Shown here piece by piece: positions 1 to 6,342 of a stretch of DNA of 9,716 nt. The stretch comes from Bacillota bacterium (GTDB taxonomy: Bacteria > Bacillota > Clostridia > Acetivibrionales > DSM-2933). How positions within the stretch are numbered: position 1 is the stretch's first letter; each line of letters begins with the position of its first letter. The notes under the pieces were generated by a model that saw nothing but the letters and a program-made list of their open reading frames with translations, was not told the origin of the DNA and did no database searches. The translations under genes were made by a program, and so were the position numbers. The stretch lies in assembly GCA_023441845.1 (NCBI GenBank), contig JAEZNF010000326.1, positions 1-9,716 on the forward strand. The letters run 5' to 3'.

Positions 1-176
1 GGTTCCATAGAAGCTCCGTTAACAACGGTACGCTGTCCGACAAAAGTAACAATTAAAAAACCAACCAGAACAGCTATTGCAATATGGATACCCCAGTCAA
101 GCGCTTCTTTTAGTTTAGGATTCTTTATCGTACGAACCCCCCCCTTTATTTTATTAGTTATTTTGTATTTTACCAC
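1..176 (-). CDS. lepB: Signal peptidase I, N-terminal fragment (runs off left edge)
   Basis: The minus-strand frame reads a short basic and polar stretch, then a hydrophobic helix (about WGIHIAIAVLVGFLIVTF), then GQRTVVNGASMEP. The last part is the box around the catalytic serine of type I signal peptidases; the serine codon is at 9-11. The enzyme is membrane-anchored and cleaves signal peptides from exported proteins outside the membrane. The catalytic lysine region lies beyond the edge. The only standard start codon in frame is GTG at 176, used here for the outer limit. It has no Shine-Dalgarno sequence and lies only about 8 bases after the predicted transcription start. A G-rich SD-like run at 137-147 suggests real initiation near 128-131, where only the near-cognate codons ACG and ATA occur. 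Family identity is solid; the start is unresolved. Confidence 0.86.
   Translation of the reverse strand, partial: MVKYKITNKIKGGVRTIKNPKLKEALDWGIHIAIAVLVGFLIVTFVGQRTVVNGASME
137..147 (-). promoter_or_regulatory. SD-like A3G8 run inside the lepB leader
   Basis: Read on the minus strand this is AAAGGGGGGGG. It resembles the apt ribosome binding site in this window (AAAGGGGGAA). The in-frame codons 5 to 8 bases downstream are ACG (131-129) and ATA (128-126). No ATG, GTG or TTG follows at a usable distance. Confidence 0.55.
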
Positions 177-189
177 AAAATCATGAATA

Positions 190-203
190 GATTGTAAACA
201 ATC
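190..203. repeat. Short inverted repeat over the lepB -10 box
   Basis: GATTGT and ACAATC flank two bases, giving a 14-base near-perfect palindrome that contains the whole -10 hexamer. It could be an operator or chance in AT-rich DNA. No RNA role is likely because it lies upstream of the predicted start of the transcript. Confidence 0.4.
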
Positions 204-219
204 TTTTAACTTTTTTCAA
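191..219 (-). promoter_or_regulatory. Sigma-A type promoter for lepB
   Basis: On the minus strand a -35 box TTGAAA (219-214) and a -10 box TACAAT (196-191) are separated by exactly 17 bases. Each box differs from consensus at one position. The expected transcription start is near 184. It lies between the end of aspS and lepB, so lepB probably has its own transcript. Confidence 0.7.
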
Positions 220-246
220 GAAAGTTGAATTAATAAATATTATCTA

Positions 247-2028
247 TCATATTTCCGATTTTATATGCAGTTCTTTTAGCTGTTTTATCTCAACAGTGTC
301 AGGCGCATTCGACATAAGGCACGAGGCATTCTGAACCTTTGGAAAAGCTATTACGTCCCTTATGCTGTCCTTACCTAACATAAGCATTATCAACCTGTCA
401 AGTCCATATGCCATACCGCCGTGAGGAGGAGTACCGTATTTGAATGCTTCAAGCAGGAATCCGAATCTTTCGTTTGCTTGTTCCTCAGTCAACCCAATCA
501 TCTTGAACATTTTTGACTGAAGCTCGTTGCTGTGTATCCTTATGCTGCCTCCGCCAATCTCGGTTCCGTTTAATACTATGTCGTATGCCTTTGCACGCAC
601 TCTTCCGGGGTCACTGTCCAAGTATTCCATGTCTTCGTCCATCGGAGAGGTAAAAGGATGGTGCATGGCAACCCAGCGTTTTTCCTCTTCATCGTAATCA
701 TATAGCGGGAATTCGGTAACCCATAAGAATTTGAACTCGTTTTTATTGAGCAACTCAAGCCTTCTGGCAAGTTCAAGCCTCAGCTGTCCCAAAGCGTCAT
801 ATACCACCTTGTTTTTATCCGCAATAAAGCAGATTAAATCACCAGGCTGCGCGCCAACTCTATCAAGGATTGATTTTACTTCCTCATCGGTAAGGAATTT
901 TGTAATTGCAGACTTGAGTTCGTTTTCTTCAACAACAATCCAGGCCATACCTTTTGCTTTGTAGATCTTCACAAACTCAACAAGGCTGTCTATTTCCCTT
1001 CTGCTGAACTTTGCTCCACAGCCCTTGGCATTTATGGCCCTTACGCTTCCTCCATTTTTCACTGCATCCGAAAACACCTTAAAGCCGCAGTTTTCAACCA
1101 AATCCGAAATATTAACAAGCTCAAGCCCAAACCTGACATCAGGTTTGTCGGAGCCAAACCGGTCCATTGCTTCCTTATAAGGCATCCTTTGGATTGGAGT
1201 CTCAATGTCTATGTCAAGTGCCTCTTTGAAGGCTCTCTTTATAAAGCCCTCATTTACAGTCAATACATCATCAACATTTACAAAGGACATTTCTATGTCT
1301 ATCTGGGTAAATTCCGGCTGCCTGTCTGCACGTAAGTCCTCGTCCCTGAAGCATTTCGCAATCTGGAAATACCTGTCTAATCCCGACACCATCAAAAGCT
1401 GCTTAAAAAGCTGCGGGGATTGCGGAAGGGCAAAAAACTTACCGGGATGAACCCTGCTTGGAACAAGATAGTCTCTTGCGCCTTCGGGAGTACTTTTTGT
1501 CAGTATAGGCGTTTCAATTTCCAAAAATCCGTTCTCATCATAATAATCCCTGGCAATTTTCGCAACACGGTGCCTTAACATAAGATTGTTCTGCATATCG
1601 GGCCTTCTCAAGTCCAAAAACCTGTGTTTAAGCCTTAATGTTTCATTCGTATCACAATCATCCTCTATATAGAAAGGAGGAGTCTCAGCTTTGCTCAATA
1701 TTCTGAGTTCCGATACAATAACCTCTATCTCCCCTGTTGCAAGCTTGGGGTTTACCGTCTCAGGCGACCTTCTTACCACTTCACCAACTGCAGCCAGAAC
1801 ATATTCGTTTCTTATTGACTCAGCCTTTTTAAACATTTCCTCGTTTTTTTCAGCGTTAAATACAATCTGAAGTATTCCGCTTCTGTCCCGGAGGTCTATA
1901 AAAATTACTCCACCCAGGTCACGTCTTTTTTGCACCCACCCCATGACCGTCACTTTCTCACCGACATTTTGAGCTCCAAGCTCAGCACACCTTTGTGATC
2001 TTTTCAAACCATAAATTGATTCTCCCAT
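247..2028 (-). CDS. aspS: Aspartyl-tRNA synthetase
   Basis: This cytoplasmic class IIb synthetase attaches aspartate to tRNA(Asp). The product is 593 residues, a normal length for the bacterial type. It has an N-terminal OB-fold anticodon-binding domain (about 1-105), motif 1 near 168-189, the QSPQLFKQ loop at 203-210, motif 2 [18 protein letters not shown] at 227-244, an inserted GAD domain (about 300-405), and motif 3 with GLDR near 542-545. The Leu after RRD in the OB domain (residue 38) matches E. coli AspRS rather than the His seen in some non-discriminating enzymes, which hints at tRNA(Asp) specificity; this is inference. ATG 2028 is chosen over an in-frame start 11 codons upstream because a GGGAGGT site precedes it. 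It follows hisS by 4 bases and is co-transcribed. No clear intrinsic terminator follows it. Confidence 0.97.
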   Translation of the reverse strand: MGESIYGLKRSQRCAELGAQNVGEKVTVMGWVQKRRDLGGVIFIDLRDRSGILQIVFNAEKNEEMFKKAESIRNEYVLAAVGEVVRRSPETVNPKLATGEIEVIVSELRILSKAETPPFYIEDDCDTNETLRLKHRFLDLRRPDMQNNLMLRHRVAKIARDYYDENGFLEIETPILTKSTPEGARDYLVPSRVHPGKFFALPQSPQLFKQLLMVSGLDRYFQIAKCFRDEDLRADRQPEFTQIDIEMSFVNVDDVLTVNEGFIKRAFKEALDIDIETPIQRMPYKEAMDRFGSDKPDVRFGLELVNISDLVENCGFKVFSDAVKNGGSVRAINAKGCGAKFSRREIDSLVEFVKIYKAKGMAWIVVEENELKSAITKFLTDEEVKSILDRVGAQPGDLICFIADKNKVVYDALGQLRLELARRLELLNKNEFKFLWVTEFPLYDYDEEEKRWVAMHHPFTSPMDEDMEYLDSDPGRVRAKAYDIVLNGTEIGGGSIRIHSNELQSKMFKMIGLTEEQANERFGFLLEAFKYGTPPHGGMAYGLDRLIMLMLGKDSIRDVIAFPKVQNASCLMSNAPDTVEIKQLKELHIKSEI

Positions 2029-2032
2029 ATAT

Positions 2033-3292
2033 TTACCTCCCGATTTTAAATTCATCAACAAGTGTATCCAGTTTTATTTCCAACTGTTCGCCAGTTTTCA
2101 TATTTTTTAATACTGCCTTATTGTTTTTAATTTCATCTTCTCCAAGTACAATTGTATACTGCACCCCGATTTTGTCTGCATATTTCATTTGTGCTTTAAG
2201 ACTGCGGCTCATCAGGTCTTTCTCAGCTGCTATTCCGTTGTTTCTCAGTTTATAGACAAGCTTCTGGGCGTACATTGAGGCACTGTCACCTATGGACGCT
2301 ACAAAAACAGCAGCTTTGTTAGGCTCCGGAATGTCTATAGCCTGGCTTTCCATTTCCATCAAAAGCCTTTCGATCCCCATAGCAAAACCTATCCCTGGCG
2401 TCGGTGTGCCGCCGCACGCTTCAACAAGGCCGTCATATCTACCACCGGCACAAATAGTACCCTGTGCACCAACATTTTTGGATATGAATTCAAATACCGA
2501 CTTTGTATAATAATCCAATCCACGGACAATATTTTTATCTACATTGTATTTTATACCAAGGTTGTCAAGCCCCCATTTAAAAGCTTCAAAATGCACGGCA
2601 CATTCTTCGCAGAGGTTTTCTAAAAGTGCCGGGACATTTTCTGTAATCTTTTTGCACTTCTCCTCCTTGCAGTCTATAATCCTTAAGGGGTTCCTTGTAA
2701 AACGGTCCTGGCAAGTCCTGCACAAGCCGTCAAGGTGAGGCCTTAAAAACTCTTTAAGCTTCTCGTTATAGCTTGCCCGGCATTTGGGACATCCAATACT
2801 GTTTATATTGATACCGACATTTTTTATACCTATCCTATTAAAGAACAGGTCCAACATGCTGATAATTTCAACGTCAATAGCAGGACCTGCCGAACCGAAC
2901 GCCTCCACCCCAAACTGGTGAAACTCTCTGTAACGGCCTTTTTGCATTTTTTCATACCGGTATGCCGAAATATTGTAATAAAGCTTGACAGGCTGCGGCC
3001 AGGAAGCCATCCCGTGCTCAATATAGCTTCTTACAACTCCTGCCGTTCCTTCCGGCCTTAGGGTAATGCTTCTGTCCCCTTTGTCAAGGAATGTATACAT
3101 CTCCTTCTGGACTATATCGGTTGTGTCGCCTACACCCCTTTGGAACAGCTCGGTATGTTCAAACACAGGGGTGCGTAATTCCTTATAACCGAATTCTTCA
3201 CAGACTTCCTTCATCTTCTTTTCGATATACTGCCATTTATAACTTTCGGACGGAAGTATATCCTTTGTACCTTTTGGTGCTTGTGTAAGCAT
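2033..3292 (-). CDS. hisS: Histidyl-tRNA synthetase
   Basis: This cytoplasmic class II synthetase attaches histidine to tRNA(His). The product is 419 residues, typical for bacteria. It opens with the [10 protein letters not shown] signature. Motif 1 lies around 38-56, RPEGT at 79-83, motif 2 [18 protein letters not shown] at 111-128, the HisRS-specific RGLDYYT at 257-263, the glycine-rich CAGGRYDGL at 281-289, and motif 3 [12 protein letters not shown] at 300-311. The C-terminal roughly 95 residues are the anticodon-binding domain. The insertion at about 168-231 has four Cys pairs (CPKC, CRTC, CKEEKC, CEEC), a pattern I recall from Firmicute HisRS and possibly zinc-binding. ATG 3292 follows GGAGGAG at 3302-3296. 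It is the first gene behind the T-box leader and is followed 4 bases later by aspS. Confidence 0.97.
   Translation of the reverse strand: MLTQAPKGTKDILPSESYKWQYIEKKMKEVCEEFGYKELRTPVFEHTELFQRGVGDTTDIVQKEMYTFLDKGDRSITLRPEGTAGVVRSYIEHGMASWPQPVKLYYNISAYRYEKMQKGRYREFHQFGVEAFGSAGPAIDVEIISMLDLFFNRIGIKNVGININSIGCPKCRASYNEKLKEFLRPHLDGLCRTCQDRFTRNPLRIIDCKEEKCKKITENVPALLENLCEECAVHFEAFKWGLDNLGIKYNVDKNIVRGLDYYTKSVFEFISKNVGAQGTICAGGRYDGLVEACGGTPTPGIGFAMGIERLLMEMESQAIDIPEPNKAAVFVASIGDSASMYAQKLVYKLRNNGIAAEKDLMSRSLKAQMKYADKIGVQYTIVLGEDEIKNNKAVLKNMKTGEQLEIKLDTLVDEFKIGR
2035..2041 (-). promoter_or_regulatory. Ribosome binding site deciding the aspS start
   Basis: GGGAGGT on the minus strand ends 6 bases before ATG 2028. 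It overlaps the hisS stop codon (2035-2033), so translation of aspS is probably coupled to that of hisS. Confidence 0.8.
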
Positions 3293-3423
3293 AAACTCCT
3301 CCAGCTTTAATCATTTATTTGTATTAAAACTTCTGCCGTAAAAACCTTGAAGCGGCTTTTGCTACCTTAAAATCCATTGAGAAACTGTGACATAGAATGT
3401 ACTAAAATTTCCCAAACATAAAT
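3293..3423 (-). other. Post-terminator part of the hisS 5' untranslated region
   Basis: About 130 bases separate the T-box terminator from the hisS ATG, longer than needed for a ribosome binding site. I see no second T-box, strong hairpin or convincing promoter. An 18-codon frame including the stop (3377 to 3324) lies inside it but lacks a Shine-Dalgarno sequence. Confidence 0.5.
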
Positions 3424-3460
3424 AAAAACCCCTCATCCCCTGAAAAAGGGACGAGAGGTT
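3424..3460 (-). terminator. Intrinsic terminator of the hisS T-box
   Basis: On the minus strand AACCTCTCGTCCC (3460-3448) pairs with GGGATGAGGGGTT (3439-3427), a 13-bp stem with two G-U pairs and an 8-base loop, running into a U-rich tail. The 5' arm contains CGTCCC, which in T-box RNAs alternatively pairs with the AGGG of the T-box sequence to form the antiterminator. Confidence 0.9.
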
Positions 3461-3682
3461 ATTTCCCGCGGTACCACCCTAATAGGCAAAAACGCCCACT
3501 TTTTGTCCTCATAACGCTGAACAGGCGAACCGGCTTACTTATTAAAAGTAATTTTCAACCGGTCAACTCCAGGGTGTTCTTTCACTAACCTTATCTTAAA
3601 AGCACTCCCAGTCACGATGCTTTCTCCCTTAAAGATGTTTTAAGTTACTTTTCCCCTTCACAGTTTTTAAATTAAGATATAT
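3424..3682 (-). ncRNA. T-box leader of hisS-aspS, histidine specifier
   Basis: This cis-acting riboswitch senses uncharged tRNA. The hallmark T-box AGGGTGGTACCGCGGG lies at 3480-3465 and carries the UGGU that pairs with the tRNA NCCA end. Upstream is Stem I: a distal helix AAAGCA/TGCTTT and, on the 3' side, the specifier loop AGAACACCCTGGAG, with CAC (His) at 3576-3574. Next is a two-part Stem II (ACCGG/CCGGT at 3563-3559 and 3533-3529, inner TTACTT/AAGTAA), then a Stem III built from CGCC/GGCG and TGTTC/GGACA. Uncharged tRNA(His) should stabilise the antiterminator and permit transcription of hisS and aspS. The 5' end is set by the promoter just upstream and is approximate. Confidence 0.95.
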
Positions 3683-3687
3683 GTCTT

Positions 3688-3716
3688 ATTTTAATTATGC
3701 ATTCCCAGCTTGTCAA
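3688..3716 (-). promoter_or_regulatory. Sigma-A promoter of the hisS T-box operon
   Basis: A perfect -35 TTGACA (3716-3711), a 17-base spacer and a -10 TAAAAT (3693-3688) lie on the minus strand. The expected start is near 3682. The -35 box begins 25 bases after the hemZ stop with no intrinsic terminator between them, so read-through from the upstream operon into the T-box is possible. Confidence 0.85.
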
Positions 3717-3741
3717 TATGGTTTTTTTCTACAGAAGTTTT

Positions 3742-5226
3742 TCATTCCAAAATATTTCTCTTTCTCTCTATCATTTCGTCTATTCGGCTCATATATTCAT
3801 CAATATTTTTTACGTTGAATGCCCGTTCTATCCTGTTTTCATGAGGAAATACGGCCTTTGTGATTGCACCGGCTCCAATGGCAATTATTGTCTGCTTCTC
3901 CTCCATTATTTGAATGTTGTATATACTCTCACAGCCCTGTTTTGAATAGCCTATGTTTTCAAGGTTCCCCAGCATATTTTTTTGACGGTACAGGTAATAA
4001 GGCCTCATTCCCATAGCTCCGGCATACTCACCCGCCATGTCGACCATCCCGGATGCTTCATTTTCAGATATCATTTCAAACCTCGGGGCATCGGTACAAA
4101 GCCTTGATCCCCTTTTTACAGCCATTGTGTGTACAGTAAGGCTTTCAGGTCCAAGAACTCTTATCCTTTCAAGGCTCTCCCGGAACATGTCCGCCGTTTC
4201 ACCAGGCAGCCCTACAATGATATCCATATTTATATTGTCAAACCCCATATCCCTTGCGGCATAAAAAGCCCTTTCCACATCCCTGGAATTATGGCTCCTG
4301 CCGATTGTTTCAAGTACCGTATCGTTCATTGTTTGAGGATTGATGCTTATCCGGTCCACCCTGCTTCCCTTTATTACCGAAAGCTTGGCATCATCAATTG
4401 AATCAGGACGGCCTGCCTCTAAGGTGTATTCTTCCAGGAAGTCCATATTGAGCTTATCTTCCAGCATGCCTAAAAGCATTTCCAATTCCCGCGCACCTAT
4501 CGACGTCGGTGTACCTCCGCCTATATAGATGCTCTGGACAGCCAGGCCTTTATCCCTTATTAACGCTGCTAAATATTCTGTTTCGGTCTTTAGTGTTTTG
4601 ATATACTTATCTATCAATGGCGCATATTTGGAAACAGGCTCCGATGTAAATGAGCAGTACAGGCATCTGGAAGGACAAAACGGTATCCCTACATACAAAC
4701 TTACCGTTTCAGGCCGTGTTTTATTAAGAATATCATACTCGGCTGCTGCAACATCGTATAAAAGTCCGGCTTTTTTAGCCGAAAGCATATAATATTCCTC
4801 AAGCTTTTTAATGATTTCCTCTTTTCTTTGTCCTTTCCTTATCAGTTCATAAACAATTTTAGCCGGCCGGATGCCGGTCAGTATACCCCAGGGCAGCATG
4901 TAACCGGTATACCCTGACAGGATCAGGTATATTTGCCTCTTTACCTGCCTTTTCAGTATCTTTTTCCTGTCATAATCATTCTCTGCTTCTGCCATTTCTC
5001 CTTTAAGCAGTTCCTCTTTATAATCATACAGCGTCCCGTCAACCCAGAGCTCTGTTTTAAGCATTACACAGCCGCTTAACTCATTTATACGGCTTAATAT
5101 AAAAATCCCCCGAATGGTTTCCGGAGGCTCTGTCTCTATATAAGAAATCTCTTCGCTATAAAACAGTTTAATAATATCTTCAACCTGATACTTAAAATCA
5201 TGCCCATCTATTTTTACACAAACCAT
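3742..5226 (-). CDS. hemZ: Radical SAM coproporphyrinogen III dehydrogenase-like protein HemZ
   Basis: The 494-residue protein belongs to the HemN/HemW/HemZ radical SAM group. HemN-type enzymes decarboxylate coproporphyrinogen III to protoporphyrinogen IX without oxygen in haem synthesis. The [4Fe-4S] motif is C184-x3-C188-x2-C191 within GIPFCPSRCLYCSF, and the GGGTP SAM-binding turn is at 236-240. A roughly 175-residue N-terminal extension with GYTGYMLPWGILTGIRP (105-121) separates HemZ from shorter HemW proteins and supports the HemZ name. ATG 5226 follows GGAG with 7 bases of spacing. It starts 12 bases after the metallo-hydrolase stop, as the last gene of the apt run. Many anaerobes keep hemZ without a full haem pathway, so the true substrate is uncertain. 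Confidence 0.9.
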   Translation of the reverse strand: MVCVKIDGHDFKYQVEDIIKLFYSEEISYIETEPPETIRGIFILSRINELSGCVMLKTELWVDGTLYDYKEELLKGEMAEAENDYDRKKILKRQVKRQIYLILSGYTGYMLPWGILTGIRPAKIVYELIRKGQRKEEIIKKLEEYYMLSAKKAGLLYDVAAAEYDILNKTRPETVSLYVGIPFCPSRCLYCSFTSEPVSKYAPLIDKYIKTLKTETEYLAALIRDKGLAVQSIYIGGGTPTSIGARELEMLLGMLEDKLNMDFLEEYTLEAGRPDSIDDAKLSVIKGSRVDRISINPQTMNDTVLETIGRSHNSRDVERAFYAARDMGFDNINMDIIVGLPGETADMFRESLERIRVLGPESLTVHTMAVKRGSRLCTDAPRFEMISENEASGMVDMAGEYAGAMGMRPYYLYRQKNMLGNLENIGYSKQGCESIYNIQIMEEKQTIIAIGAGAITKAVFPHENRIERAFNVKNIDEYMSRIDEMIERKRNILE

Positions 5227-5238
5227 ATTAACACTCCA

Positions 5239-5853
5239 TTACCTTAAATAAGGGTTCTTAGCACGTTCAAATCCGATGGTCGTTGAATCGTTGTGACCCG
5301 GATAAACTGTAACATCATCCTGAAGAGTCATCAGCTTGCTTTTTATTGATTTTATGATATCTTCATAATTTCCGTTTCCGAGGTCTGTCCTGCCGATGCT
5401 GGTCCTAAACAGGGTATCTCCTGTAAAGATAACGCTGCCGGTTTTTATGCAAATACATCCCGGTGTGTGGCCCGGAGTGTGCAATATCTCCAATTTAAGC
5501 CCTCCAGCCTCCAGTACATCACCATCCTCCACATACACATCCGCATCAGGGAAGGATATATTACGGTTCAGCATGATAACAGCATTAAGAAATGGATTAC
5601 CCATTGTTACCACATCGGATTTATGCATTACAATTTTTGCCCCTGTCTCCTTCTTTAATTCACTAACGTATAAGATATGGTCAGCATGGGCATGAGTAAG
5701 AATTATGTATTTGATTTTCAAAGCATTTTTATTAATGCACTCAATAATTTTCCCAGTCTCAACAGCAGGGTCTATAACAACTCCCTCTCCGTTATCTCCT
5801 AACACATAGCAATTGGACTCCCATAGTCCAATGGGTAATATCTCTAAAATCAT
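5239..5853 (-). CDS. Metallo-beta-lactamase-fold hydrolase, glyoxalase-II-like
   Basis: The 204-residue soluble protein belongs to the MBL-fold superfamily and resembles the YqgX/YcbL type of glyoxalase-II-like hydrolase. It shows the metal-binding THAHADH (H54, H56, D58, H59), TPGH with H129, TGDTLF with D146 and YPGH with H187, a complete two-metal ligand set. The segment LFRTSIGRTD (148-157) is typical of this subgroup. The C-terminal alpha-helical substrate domain of true glyoxalase II is absent, so the natural thioester or other substrate is unknown. ATG 5853 is preferred to an in-frame start 18 codons upstream because AAAGGAG lies 8 bases before it and the family usually starts at this point. 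It begins 2 bases after dtd ends. Confidence 0.92.
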   Translation of the reverse strand: MILEILPIGLWESNCYVLGDNGEGVVIDPAVETGKIIECINKNALKIKYIILTHAHADHILYVSELKKETGAKIVMHKSDVVTMGNPFLNAVIMLNRNISFPDADVYVEDGDVLEAGGLKLEILHTPGHTPGCICIKTGSVIFTGDTLFRTSIGRTDLGNGNYEDIIKSIKSKLMTLQDDVTVYPGHNDSTTIGFERAKNPYLR

Positions 5854-5855
5854 AT

Positions 5856-6305
5856 CTAAAACTCCTTTTTGCTGTCTAATAAAATTGTTACCGGCCCTTC
5901 GTTGCAAATCTCAACAGACATCATGGCCTGGAACTTGCCTGTTTCAACCTTAATGCCGTATCCCTTTAAAACATCCACAAACCGGTTATACATCCCCTCA
6001 GCTGCTTCTGGCCTTGCTGCTTTAACATAGCTTGGCCTTTTGCCTCTCCTGCAGTCACCGTACAGCGTAAACTGGGATACTATCAAAAGCTGACCCCCTA
6101 CATCCATTAAGGATATGTTCATCTTCCCGTCCCGGTCTTCAAAAATCCTCAGGTTAACTATTTTATCTGCAAGATATTTAATATCCGCATCAGTATCATC
6201 ATGTGATACCCCAAGCAAAACAACGAGGCCTTTTTGTATCTCACCTGTTATTTCCCCTTCAACAGTAACTTTCCCGTATGAAACCCTTTGCACTACCGCA
6301 CGCAT
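5856..6305 (-). CDS. dtd: D-aminoacyl-tRNA deacylase
   Basis: The enzyme hydrolyses D-amino acids wrongly attached to tRNA (and glycine from tRNA(Ala)), a translation proofreading step in the cytoplasm. The 149-residue length is normal. It starts MRAVVQRV, has the [17 protein letters not shown] signature (77-93) and the cross-subunit Gly-Pro motif NEGPVT (135-140) that excludes L-amino acids. Both conserved active-site regions are intact. ATG 6305 matches the family start. GTG 6317, four codons upstream, is possible, and neither has a good ribosome binding site: AAGGG is 2 bases from the GTG and 14 from the ATG. It lies 33 bases after relA and 2 bases before the MBL hydrolase start. Confidence 0.95.
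   Translation of the reverse strand: MRAVVQRVSYGKVTVEGEITGEIQKGLVVLLGVSHDDTDADIKYLADKIVNLRIFEDRDGKMNISLMDVGGQLLIVSQFTLYGDCRRGKRPSYVKAARPEAAEGMYNRFVDVLKGYGIKVETGKFQAMMSVEICNEGPVTILLDSKKEF
5862..5868 (-). promoter_or_regulatory. Ribosome binding site deciding the MBL-hydrolase start
   Basis: AAAGGAG on the minus strand lies inside the last codons of dtd, 8 bases before ATG 5853. Translation is therefore probably coupled to dtd. Confidence 0.75.
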
Positions 6306-6328
6306 AAAAAATACCACTACCCTTAATT

Positions 6329-6342
6329 ATAAAATATTTTAT
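6329..6342. repeat. 14-base perfect palindrome at the relA/dtd junction
   Basis: ATAAAATATTTTAT is its own reverse complement and overlaps the relA stop codon (6341-6339). It is pure A/T, so a weak RNA hairpin or chance are both possible. Confidence 0.35.

Noticed and set aside
137..144. A frameshift or phase-variable G-run joining lepB to an upstream frame
   Set aside because: With one G more or fewer, the other upstream frames still give no longer reading frame with a standard start after the predicted transcription start; the ATG 184 frame stops after four codons.
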